Below, one piece after another: positions 44,701 to 51,246 of a stretch of DNA of 64,000 bases (its first letter is position 1; each line of letters begins with the position of its first letter). The notes below the pieces were generated by a model, which was not told where the DNA came from, ran no database searches, and saw only the letters and a list, made by a program, of their open reading frames with translations. The stretch comes from Streptomyces sp. 2131.1 (GTDB lineage Bacteria; Actinomycetota; Actinomycetes; Streptomycetales; Streptomycetaceae). Made by a program: the position numbers and the translations under genes. The stretch covers positions 4,762,001-4,826,000 of the forward strand of contig NZ_FNSY01000001.1 of assembly GCF_900105515.1 (NCBI RefSeq), given 5' to 3'.

Positions 44701-45940
44701 GGAGACGGTCACCAAGAACAACCTGGAGGCGGCCGAGGAGATCGTGCGCCAGCTGCGGCTGCGCGACCTCGGCGGCATCGTGGTCGTCGACTTCATCGAC
44801 ATGGTGCTGGAGTCCAACCGGGACCTGGTGCTGCGGCGCCTGCTGGAGTGCCTGGGCCGGGACCGTACGAAGCACCAGGTCGCCGAGGTCACCTCGCTGG
44901 GCCTGGTCCAGATGACCCGCAAGCGGGTCGGCCAGGGGCTGCTGGAGTCCTTCTCCGAGACCTGCGTCCACTGCAACGGCCGCGGTGTGATCGTCCACAT
45001 GGAACAGCCCGCCTCGCAGGGCGGCGGTGGCGGCGGCAAGCGCTCCAAGAAGCGTCGCGGCGGCGGCCAGGACCACGGCCACGAGCACGACCACGGTCAC
45101 GAGCACGACCACGGTCACGAGCACGCCGAGGCGGAGCCCGAGACCGAGGCCGAGGTGGCCGCGGAGGTCGCCGCGCCGGTGGCCCTGCCCGAGCCGGAGT
45201 TCGTCCCGGACGAGGAGCTGTACAGCAGCGCCGCCGAGGCCGAGGCCGCCGTACGCGGCCGTGGCCGCCGCCGGGCGACCCGCAAGGCGTCGGCCCCGGC
45301 CGGTGCCCCGAAGTCCGCCACCCCGGCGGAGATCGTGGCCGAGCCGGCAGCGGAGCCCGTCGCGGCCCCGGAGCCGGTGGCCGAGACGCCCGCCGAGGCC
45401 CCGGCCGAGGCACCTCAGGGCCGTACGCGCCGCCGGGCGACCCGCAAGGCGACCGCCCCGGCGGGTTCGCCGGCGTCGGCCGAAGCGGTCGTGGCCGAGG
45501 CCGTCCCGGCGGCCGAGCCCGCACCGGCCGCCGCCGAGGAGCCCGCCCAGGGTCCCGACCCGGTCGCCGCCGAGGACCCGGTCGTCGAGGCGTCGCACGC
45601 CGAGGTCCCGGCCGAGGAGCCCGCCGCGCCGCCGCGCGTCCGGCGCCGCGCCACCCGCAAGGTCAGCGCCCCCGCCGGCTCGCCCGCGGGCGCCGAGGAG
45701 GCCGCCGTCGTCGTGGTGGAGGCCCCCGAGGCGGAGGCCGTGACCGAGTCCGAGGCGGCTCCGGCCAAGAAGGCGGCCCGCAAGACCGCCAAGAAGGCCA
45801 CGGCCAAGAAGGCGGCCGTCAAGAAGACCGCGGCGAAGAAGACCGCCGCGAAGAAGACGACGGCCAAGAAGGCGGCGAAGAAGACGGTGGCGGCGGAGCA
45901 GAGCGGTTCGTCCGTCACGGCCACGGCCGACGAGGTCTGA
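41750..45940 (+). CDS. rne: Ribonuclease E/G with long repetitive N- and C-terminal arms
   Basis: 1396 residues. The catalytic part is central. The S1-type RNA-binding domain is at about 704-780 (SYVGNVYLGKVQNVLPSMEAAF), the DNase-I-like domain has catalytic Asp970 (VVDVNTG) and Asp1014 (VVVDFIDM), and the Zn-link is Cys1072-x2-Cys1075 (CVHC). The N-terminal arm (about 660 residues) has seven copies of an RRRAVRKATSPAGAPKAAE-like unit and acidic/arginine blocks. The C-terminal arm has a His-rich patch, three more copies and a histone-like Lys/Ala tail. It is the main mRNA-processing endonuclease. ATG 41750 is behind GGGAGA; the 232-bp leader may allow autoregulation. Confidence 0.95.
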   Translation: MPQPNESGTAGNAEDNNTPGDKLPPRRRRRAASRPAGPPSAGERVAADASAIPAADAGEPQAAAEPAAEPAAPARPRRRAVRKATSPAGAPQAAEPAETVEPAPAAAEPVTEEPAAEAPRTRRRAVRKATAPAGAPEKAAEPAAEQEAPVTESPEPAAEPVAEAPRARRRAVRKATSPAGAPKAAEPAENVEEAPVVESPEPAAESAAPARPRRRAVRKATSPAGAPKAAEPVEIVAEAAPSPEPAAAEPAAETVEAAPRGRTRRRASAPAGAPQAAASVEPVDEVTEETEEVEETEEAAEPVVAEAPAEAPRGRRRATRKATSPAGAPKAAEEKPAEQPAEAQTGESLPEAAVEELAAETVEVEEAAPRGRQRRRATAAAGRPEFTAKAEEPARRSRRATRPAVAVFQAPVFAEPMFQTPETAAAAAAAASHDEEPGDEITPAQERTAPAEAAPAESASQGGSRRRRRRRGEAAETDATEAQAAAPEPEQAEDEQEPEAEAEQDGEDSDEYGDRPSRRRRRGGRRRRRGEAADDESAEPQHADDADHADDEHEAAQESEDEGDEENDDHEAAGSGSSSSRRRRRRRRRSGDAVSDAENGSDDPERTVVKVREPRKKEEREPGTGFDEVQSIKGSTRMEAKKQRRREGREQGRRRVPIITEAEFLARRESVERVMVVRQSGERTQIGVLEDDVLVEHYVNKEQATSYVGNVYLGKVQNVLPSMEAAFVDIGKGRNAVLYAGEVNFEALGMAHGPRRIETALKSGQSVLVQVTKDPIGHKGARLTSQVSLPGRYLVYVPEGSMTGISRKLPDTERARLKTILKKIVPEDAGVIVRTAAEGASEDELRRDVERLQQQWEDIKKKSKSTGSSNAPTLLYGEPDMTVRVVRDIFNEDFSKVIVSGDDAWETIHGYVSHVAPDLTDRLSRWTSEVDIFATYRIDEQLMKALDRKVYLPSGGSLVIDKTEAMVVVDVNTGKFTGQGGNLEETVTKNNLEAAEEIVRQLRLRDLGGIVVVDFIDMVLESNRDLVLRRLLECLGRDRTKHQVAEVTSLGLVQMTRKRVGQGLLESFSETCVHCNGRGVIVHMEQPASQGGGGGGKRSKKRRGGGQDHGHEHDHGHEHDHGHEHAEAEPETEAEVAAEVAAPVALPEPEFVPDEELYSSAAEAEAAVRGRGRRRATRKASAPAGAPKSATPAEIVAEPAAEPVAAPEPVAETPAEAPAEAPQGRTRRRATRKATAPAGSPASAEAVVAEAVPAAEPAPAAAEEPAQGPDPVAAEDPVVEASHAEVPAEEPAAPPRVRRRATRKVSAPAGSPAGAEEAAVVVVEAPEAEAVTESEAAPAKKAARKTAKKATAKKAAVKKTAAKKTAAKKTTAKKAAKKTVAAEQSGSSVTATADEV

Positions 45941-45966
45941 CCTCCTCGCACCGTCCGCGGCGCGGT

Positions 45967-45994
45967 CCGGCCGGCCCCTTCCGGGGCCGGCCGG
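45967..45994 (+). terminator. Terminator between rne and galU
   Basis: 12-bp perfect stem CCGGCCGGCCCC with its complement and a TTCC loop, 27 nt after the rne stop. Confidence 0.7.
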
Positions 45995-46043
45995 CCGCGT
46001 CGTGGCGCCGGGCCGCTCCGGCCCCCGACACGAAGGCCCCTGT

Positions 46044-46934
46044 ATGCGCAAGATCCAGAAGGCCGTCATACCGGCCGCCGGGCTCGGGACCAGGTTCCTG
46101 CCGGCGACGAAGGCGACCCCCAAGGAGATGCTGCCGGTCGTCGACAAGCCGGCGATCCAGTACGTCGTCGAGGAGGCCGCCGCCGCGGGTCTGAGCGACG
46201 TCCTGATGATCACGGGGCGCAACAAACGGGCGCTGGAGGACCACTTCGACCGGAACTACGAGCTGGAGTCGGCGCTGACCCGCAAGGGCGACGCCGAGCG
46301 GCTGGTCCGGGTCCAGGAGTCGAGCGACCTCGCGACGATGCACTACGTGCGCCAGGGCGACCCGCGCGGCCTCGGCCACGCCGTCCTGTGCGCGGAGCCC
46401 CATGTGGGGGACGAGCCGTTCGCGGTGCTGCTCGGCGACGACCTGATCGACCCGCGCGACCCGCTGCTGACCCGGATGACCGAGATCAGGGAGCGTGAGG
46501 GCGGCAGCGTCGTCGCCCTGATGGAGGTGGCGCCCGAACAGAGCCACCTCTACGGGTGCGCGGCGGTCGAACCCACCCGGGACGGCGACATCGTCCGGGT
46601 GACCGGCCTGGTCGAGAAGCCGGACCCGGGCGACGCCCCCAGCAATCTGGCGGTCATCGGCCGCTATGTCCTGGACCCAGCCGTCTTCGGAGTGCTGCAC
46701 GGGACGGAACCGGGCCGGGGCGGCGAGATCCAGCTGACCGACGCGTTGCAGCAGCTGGCCGCCGACGAGAAGCTCGGCGGTCCGGTGCACGGAGTGGTCT
46801 TCCGGGGGCGCCGCTACGACACCGGCGACCGCGGCGACTACCTGCGGGCCATCGTCCGTCTCGCCTGCGAGCGCGAGGACCTGGGCCCCGACTTCCGTAC
46901 CTGGCTGCGCGACTTCGTGGCGTCGGAACTCTGA
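46044..46934 (+). CDS. galU: UTP-glucose-1-phosphate uridylyltransferase
   Basis: 296 residues. The nucleotide-binding start KAVIPAAGLGTRFLPATK and the KEMLPVVDKPAIQYVVEEA block are typical of bacterial GalU. LGDDLID holds the metal-binding aspartates, and GLVEKPDP contacts the sugar phosphate. It makes UDP-glucose for wall and storage glycans and, through the GalE encoded downstream, UDP-galactose. ATG 46044 follows AAGG. It starts a tight operon with the nucleotidyltransferase and the glycerol-1-phosphate-dehydrogenase-like gene. Confidence 0.93.
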   Translation: MRKIQKAVIPAAGLGTRFLPATKATPKEMLPVVDKPAIQYVVEEAAAAGLSDVLMITGRNKRALEDHFDRNYELESALTRKGDAERLVRVQESSDLATMHYVRQGDPRGLGHAVLCAEPHVGDEPFAVLLGDDLIDPRDPLLTRMTEIREREGGSVVALMEVAPEQSHLYGCAAVEPTRDGDIVRVTGLVEKPDPGDAPSNLAVIGRYVLDPAVFGVLHGTEPGRGGEIQLTDALQQLAADEKLGGPVHGVVFRGRRYDTGDRGDYLRAIVRLACEREDLGPDFRTWLRDFVASEL

Positions 46935-46998
46935 ACCATCCGCCGGGCCCCGTACCGCTGACAACGGACACCCGTACCACCGCATCGAGGAGAACCCC

Positions 46999-47751
46999 AT
47001 GATCGGCATGATTCTGGCCGCAGGCGCCGGCCGCCGCCTGCGCCCCTACACCGACACGCTCCCCAAGGCCCTGGTGCCCGTCGGGCCCGAGGGCGATGAG
47101 GAGAGCCTGACCGTCGTCGATCTGACGCTCGGCAACTTCGCCGAGGTCGGGCTGACCGAGGTCGCGATCATCGTGGGCTACCGCAAGGAGGCCCTGTACG
47201 AGCGCAAGGCGGCGCTGGAGGCCAAGTACGGCGTCAGCATCACGCTGATCGACAACGACAAGGCAGAGGAGTGGAACAACGCCTACTCCCTGTGGTGCGG
47301 CCGGGACGCCCTCAAGGACGGCGTGATCCTCGCCAACGGCGACACCGTGCACCCGGTCTCCGTCGAGAAGACGCTGCTGGCCGCGCGCGGTGACGGCAAG
47401 CGGATCATCCTCGCCCTCGACACGGTGAAGTCCCTCGCGGACGAGGAGATGAAGGTCGTCGTGGAGGACGGCGCGGGCGTCCGACGGATCACCAAGCTGA
47501 TGGACCCGTCCGAGGCCACCGGCGAGTACATCGGCGTCACCCTCATCGAGGCCGAGGCCGCCGAGGAGCTGGCCGACGCGCTGAAGGCCACCTTCGAGCG
47601 CGACCCGGACCTCTACTACGAGGACGGCTACCAGGAGCTCGTCAACCGCGGCTTCAAGGTCGACGTGGAGCCGATCGGCGACGTGAAGTGGGTCGAGATC
47701 GACAACCACGAGGACCTGGCCAAGGGCAGGAAGATCGCGTGCCTGTACTGA
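46999..47751 (+). CDS. Small sugar/alcohol-phosphate nucleotidyltransferase (LicC/phosphocholine cytidylyltransferase-like)
   Basis: 250 residues. It has the nucleotidyltransferase fold with ILAAGAGRRLRP at 5-16 and catalytic-type Lys23 in PKALVPV. Metal-site residues are in ILANGDTVHP and, near the end, VKWVEIDNHEDL, a block typical of LicC-type CTP-dependent enzymes. Length and motifs fit CTP:phosphocholine or related alcohol-phosphate cytidylyltransferases better than hexose enzymes. The next gene overlaps it by 13 nt, so its substrate may be the product of that dehydrogenase, a glycerol phosphate (inference). Ribosome binding site CGAGGAG. Confidence 0.8.
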   Translation: MIGMILAAGAGRRLRPYTDTLPKALVPVGPEGDEESLTVVDLTLGNFAEVGLTEVAIIVGYRKEALYERKAALEAKYGVSITLIDNDKAEEWNNAYSLWCGRDALKDGVILANGDTVHPVSVEKTLLAARGDGKRIILALDTVKSLADEEMKVVVEDGAGVRRITKLMDPSEATGEYIGVTLIEAEAAEELADALKATFERDPDLYYEDGYQELVNRGFKVDVEPIGDVKWVEIDNHEDLAKGRKIACLY

Positions 47752-48800
47752 CCCGGCTGATTCCCGCGCCGGTCGTCGTCGACATCCGGGCCGGGGCTCT
47801 CGCGGATCTGGCGGTCGTCCTCGCCGATCAGCGGATCTCCGGCTCGGGCAAGCTGGCGGTGGCGATCAGCGGGGGTTCCGGCCGGGCGCTGCGGGAACGG
47901 CTCTCGGACAGCCTGCCGGGCGCCTCCTGGTTCGAGGTTGGCGGCGGCACGCTGAACGACGCCGTCAAGCTCGCCGAGGCCATGAAGTCCGGGCGGTACG
48001 ACGCCGTGGTGGGCCTCGGCGGCGGCAAGATCATCGACTGCGCCAAGTTCGCCGCGGCGCGCGTCGGGCTGCCCCTGGTCGCCGTCGCGACGAACCTGTC
48101 CCACGACGGCCTGTGCTCCCCGGTGGCGACGCTGGACAACGACGCGGGCCGCGGCTCGTACGGCGTGCCGAACCCGATCGCCGTGGTCATCGACCTCGAC
48201 GTCATCCGCGAGGCCCCCGCCCGCTTCGTGCGGTCCGGGATCGGGGACGCGCTCTCCAACATCTCCGCCGTCGCGGACTGGGAGCTGGCCCACCGCGTCA
48301 ACGGCGAGGACATGGACGGCCTGGCCGCCGCGATGGCCCGGCAGGCCGGCGAGGCCGTGCTGCGCCACCCCGGCGGCCTGGAGGACGACGCGTTCCTCCA
48401 GGTGCTGGCGGAGGGCCTGGTGCTCACCGGGATCTCGATGTCGGTGGCCGGTGACAGCCGCCCGGCCTCCGGCGCCTGCCACGAGATCAACCACGCCTTC
48501 GACCTGCTCTTCCCGCAGCGGGCCGCCAGCCACGGCGAACAGTGCGGGCTGGGCGCGGCGTTCGCCATGCATCTGCGCGGCGCCGTCCAGGAGTCCGTGC
48601 GCATGGCCGAGGTGCTGCGGCGCCACGGTCTGCCGGTCACCGCCGAGGACATGGGCTTCGACGCGGCGGAGTTCGTACGGGTGGTGGCGTTCGCGCCCCG
48701 GACCCGGCCGGGCCGCTACACGATCCTGGAGCACCTGAACCTGTCCGAGGACGCCATCCGGGACTCGTACGCCGAGTACGTCAGGAGCGCCGCGGTCTGA
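47739..48800 (+). CDS. Glycerol-1-phosphate dehydrogenase-like (iron-containing alcohol dehydrogenase superfamily)
   Basis: 353 residues from GTG 47739, behind AGGAAGATCGC and overlapping the previous gene by 13 nt. The fold is that of EgsA/AraM-type sn-glycerol-1-phosphate dehydrogenases: NAD-binding GGGKIID at 94-100, TNLSHDGLCSPVA near 119-130, and the probable zinc ligands Asp170 (SGIGDALSN), His248 (CHEINHAF) and His265 (ASHGEQCG). The family reduces dihydroxyacetone phosphate to sn-glycerol-1-phosphate, the archaeal stereoisomer, which is rare in bacteria. 3-dehydroquinate-synthase-like or other polyol dehydrogenases are the alternatives, but the His/Asp pattern favours this one. Confidence 0.8.
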   Translation: MPVLTRLIPAPVVVDIRAGALADLAVVLADQRISGSGKLAVAISGGSGRALRERLSDSLPGASWFEVGGGTLNDAVKLAEAMKSGRYDAVVGLGGGKIIDCAKFAAARVGLPLVAVATNLSHDGLCSPVATLDNDAGRGSYGVPNPIAVVIDLDVIREAPARFVRSGIGDALSNISAVADWELAHRVNGEDMDGLAAAMARQAGEAVLRHPGGLEDDAFLQVLAEGLVLTGISMSVAGDSRPASGACHEINHAFDLLFPQRAASHGEQCGLGAAFAMHLRGAVQESVRMAEVLRRHGLPVTAEDMGFDAAEFVRVVAFAPRTRPGRYTILEHLNLSEDAIRDSYAEYVRSAAV

Positions 48801-48837
48801 GGGGCCGGGCCCGGTTTGACCGGCTGTGCCGGGCCCC
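48801..48837 (+). terminator. Hairpin after the glycerol-1-phosphate dehydrogenase gene
   Basis: GC-rich stem GGGCCCGG with its complement (8 bp) plus alternative outer pairs GGGGCC/GGCCCC, beginning directly at the stop codon. Confidence 0.55.
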
Positions 48838-48884
48838 GTAACCTTGACCGTCGGCGTTTGTTCGCCACACCTCTGAGCACCGAC

Positions 48885-48955
48885 CTCCCGCTCGTACGGG
48901 AGAGGCCGCTCGTCCACTCCGGATCGTCATGGGTCTCAGGACCCGTGTGAGCGGC
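48885..48955 (+). ncRNA. Structured 5' leader of rplU (candidate L21 autoregulatory leader)
   Basis: Two folded parts lie in the leader. The first is a small hairpin CTCCCG/CGGGAG (48885-48902). The second is a stem GCCGCTC/GAGCGGC (48905-48911 with 48949-48955) that encloses a stem-loop CATGGGTC-TCAG-GACCCGTG (48928-48947). A TTGACC -35-like box is at 48844-48849. Ribosomal-protein leaders that bind L21 are known in bacteria; whether this one matches an actinobacterial type needs a covariance search. Confidence 0.5.
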
Positions 48956-48996
48956 TGGCATCAGGGGTTTCCGCTTCGAGTGAGAGTGAGATCCGC

Positions 48997-49317
48997 GTGT
49001 ACGCCATCGTGCGCAGCGGTGGTCGCCAGCACAAGGTTGCTGTCGGCGACATCGTTGAGGTTGACAAGATTTCCACTGCCAAGGTTGGCGACACGGTAGA
49101 GCTCTCTACCCTGCTCGTTGTCGACGGCGACGCCGTGACCAGCGACCCGTGGGTGCTCGACGGCATCAAGGTCCAGGCCGAGGTCGTGGACCACCACAAG
49201 GGCGCGAAGATCGACATCCTTCGCTACAAGAACAAGACCGGCTACCGCCGTCGCCAGGGTCACCGCCAGCAGTACACGGCGATCAAGGTCACCGGTATTC
49301 CCGCGGCTGCGAAGTAA
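48997..49317 (+). CDS. rplU: 50S ribosomal protein L21
   Basis: 106 residues. The family start MYAIVRSGGRQHKV is followed by VGDIVEVDKI and the C-terminal basic block KIDILRYKNKTGYRRRQGHRQ, split over strand and tail. It binds 23S rRNA domain I near L20. GTG start at 48997 with a GAG-rich upstream run. It is first in rplU-rpmA-obg. Confidence 0.98.
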   Translation: MYAIVRSGGRQHKVAVGDIVEVDKISTAKVGDTVELSTLLVVDGDAVTSDPWVLDGIKVQAEVVDHHKGAKIDILRYKNKTGYRRRQGHRQQYTAIKVTGIPAAAK

Positions 49318-49331
49318 GGGACTGAGAACAC

Positions 49332-49589
49332 ATGGCACACAAGAAGGGCGCATCGTCCACCCGGAACGGGCGCGATTCCAATGCTCAGCGGCTCGGCGTG
49401 AAGCGCTTCGGCGGCCAGGCCGTCAACGCCGGTGAGATCCTGGTCCGCCAGCGCGGCACCCACTTCCACCCGGGCACGGGCGTCGGCCGTGGCGGCGACG
49501 ACACGCTGTTCGCCCTCGCCGCCGGTGCGGTCGAGTTCGGCACGCACCGTGGCCGCAAGGTCGTGAACATCGTTCCGATCGCCGGCTGA
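49332..49589 (+). CDS. rpmA: 50S ribosomal protein L27
   Basis: 85 residues. The N-terminus AHKKGASSTRNGRDS is the flexible tail that reaches the peptidyl-transferase centre. No extra leader peptide is present, unlike the Firmicutes form that needs protease trimming. GGDDTLFALAAGAVEF is the conserved core. It lies 14 nt behind rplU. A strong terminator follows before obg. Confidence 0.98.
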   Translation: MAHKKGASSTRNGRDSNAQRLGVKRFGGQAVNAGEILVRQRGTHFHPGTGVGRGGDDTLFALAAGAVEFGTHRGRKVVNIVPIAG

Positions 49590-49621
49590 ATTCCCGGCGC
49601 TCGTCGAGCGGTATGACGTGG

Positions 49622-49661
49622 AGGCGGACCTCACTTCCCGAGAAGGGAAGTGGGTCCGCCT
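49622..49661 (+). terminator. Terminator between rpmA and obg
   Basis: 17-bp stem with one bulged C and a GAGAA loop (AGGCGGACCTCACTTCCC against its complement), then TTCGC. Confidence 0.75.
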
Positions 49662-49728
49662 TTCGCGTGTTGTCCCTATGGGGAATGAGCAAAGCTTTTC
49701 CGCAGGTATGCAACTGGAGGTTCCATCC

Positions 49729-51168
49729 ATGACCACCTTCGTGGACCGCGTCGAACTGCATGTCGCCGCGGGTAACGGAGGCCACGGCTGTGCCTCCGTT
49801 CACCGTGAGAAGTTCAAGCCGCTCGGCGGCCCGGACGGCGGCAACGGCGGCCGTGGCGGCGATGTGACCCTGGTCGTCGACCAGTCCGTCACCACGCTTC
49901 TCGAGTACCACCACCACCCCCACCGCAAGGCCACCAACGGCCAGCCCGGCGGCGGCGACCACCGCACCGGCAAGGAGGGCCAGGACCTGGTCCTGCCCGT
50001 GCCGGACGGCACCGTCGTCCTCGACCGCCAGGGCAACGTGCTCGCCGACCTCGTCGGCCAGGGCACCACCTTCGTCGCCGGCCAGGGCGGCCGCGGCGGC
50101 CTCGGCAACGCGGCGCTGGCCTCCGCCCGCCGCAAGGCCCCCGGCTTCGCGCTGCTCGGCGAGCCCGGCGAGGCGCGGGACATCGTCCTGGAGCTCAAGA
50201 CCGTCGCGGACGTGGCCCTGGTGGGGTACCCGAGCGCCGGCAAGTCCTCGCTGATCTCGGTCCTGTCGGCCGCGAAGCCGAAGATCGCGGACTACCCGTT
50301 CACCACGCTCGTCCCGAACCTGGGCGTGGTCACCGCCGGCGAGACCGTCTACACCATCGCCGACGTCCCGGGCCTGATCCCGGGCGCCAGCCAGGGCAAG
50401 GGCCTCGGCCTGGAGTTCCTGCGCCACGTCGAGCGCTGCTCGGTACTCGTGCACGTACTGGACACGGCGACGCTGGAGTCCGACCGCGACCCCGTCTCCG
50501 ACCTCGACATGATCGAGGAGGAGCTGAAGCTGTACGGGGGGCTCGAGGACCGGCCCCGCATCGTCGTCCTGAACAAGATCGACATCCCGGACGGCCAGGA
50601 CCTCGCGGACATGATCCGCCCCGACCTGGAGGCGCGCGGCTACCGCGTCTTCGAGGCGTCCGCCGTCGCCAGGACCGGGCTCAAGGAGCTGTCCTTCGCC
50701 CTGGCCGGCGTCATCGCCGAGGCGCGCGCCGCCAAGCCGGTGGAGGAGGCGACCCGTATCGTCATCCGGCCCAAGGCCGTGGACGACGCCGGGTTCACCG
50801 TCACCCTGGAGGACGACGGCATCTACCGGGTGCGCGGCGAGAAGCCGGAGCGCTGGGTGCGCCAGACCGACTTCAACAACGACGAAGCCGTGGGCTACCT
50901 CGCGGACCGGCTCGCCCGGCTCGGAGTCGAGGACCAGCTGCGCAAGGCCGGGGCCCGGGCGGGCGACGGCGTGGCCATCGGCGCCGAGGACAACGCGGTC
51001 GTCTTCGACTGGGAGCCGACCGTGTCGGCCGGTGCCGAGATGCTCGGCCGCCGGGGCGAGGACCACCGCCTGGAGGAGCAGCGTCCGGCCACCCAGCGCC
51101 GCCGCGAGCGGGAGGCCGAGCGCGACGAGGCCGCCAAGGAGTTCCAGGACTTCGACCCGTTCGCGTAG
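49729..51168 (+). CDS. obg: Obg GTPase
   Basis: 479 residues. The N-terminal glycine-rich Obg domain (1 to about 158) has GPDGGNGGRGGDV. The GTPase domain has G1 GYPSAGKS at 166-173, G3 DVPGLIPGAS and G4 NKID. The C-terminal OCT domain includes EKPERWVRQTDFNNDEAVGY, followed by a charged tail. It acts in late 50S assembly and the stringent response; in Streptomyces it affects aerial mycelium formation. ATG 49729 lies 8 nt behind TGGAGG. It is separated from rpmA by a terminator, so it may have its own promoter or depend on readthrough. Confidence 0.97.
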   Translation: MTTFVDRVELHVAAGNGGHGCASVHREKFKPLGGPDGGNGGRGGDVTLVVDQSVTTLLEYHHHPHRKATNGQPGGGDHRTGKEGQDLVLPVPDGTVVLDRQGNVLADLVGQGTTFVAGQGGRGGLGNAALASARRKAPGFALLGEPGEARDIVLELKTVADVALVGYPSAGKSSLISVLSAAKPKIADYPFTTLVPNLGVVTAGETVYTIADVPGLIPGASQGKGLGLEFLRHVERCSVLVHVLDTATLESDRDPVSDLDMIEEELKLYGGLEDRPRIVVLNKIDIPDGQDLADMIRPDLEARGYRVFEASAVARTGLKELSFALAGVIAEARAAKPVEEATRIVIRPKAVDDAGFTVTLEDDGIYRVRGEKPERWVRQTDFNNDEAVGYLADRLARLGVEDQLRKAGARAGDGVAIGAEDNAVVFDWEPTVSAGAEMLGRRGEDHRLEEQRPATQRRREREAERDEAAKEFQDFDPFA

Positions 51169-51175
51169 AGGTACG

Positions 51176-51237
51176 ACGACGACCGCGGTCCCGGCCCCTT
51201 TCCGTACACCGGAGAGGACCGGGACCGCGGTCGTCGT
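51176..51237. terminator. Long bidirectional terminator after obg
   Basis: 19-bp perfect arms (ACGACGACCGCGGTCCCGG with its complement) around a 24-nt loop, between the convergent obg and GT2/TagF genes. Confidence 0.8.
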
Positions 51238-51246
51238 AGGGGGCCT

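Noticed and set aside
45070..45122. CRISPR-like short repeat
   Set aside because: The repetition encodes the His-rich stretch of RNase E in frame and has no spacers.
42005..46225. A 1406-codon open frame antisense to rne
   Set aside because: It mirrors the codon periodicity of rne and translates to low-complexity Gly/Leu/Arg/Asp runs; the sense frame has clear S1 and catalytic motifs.
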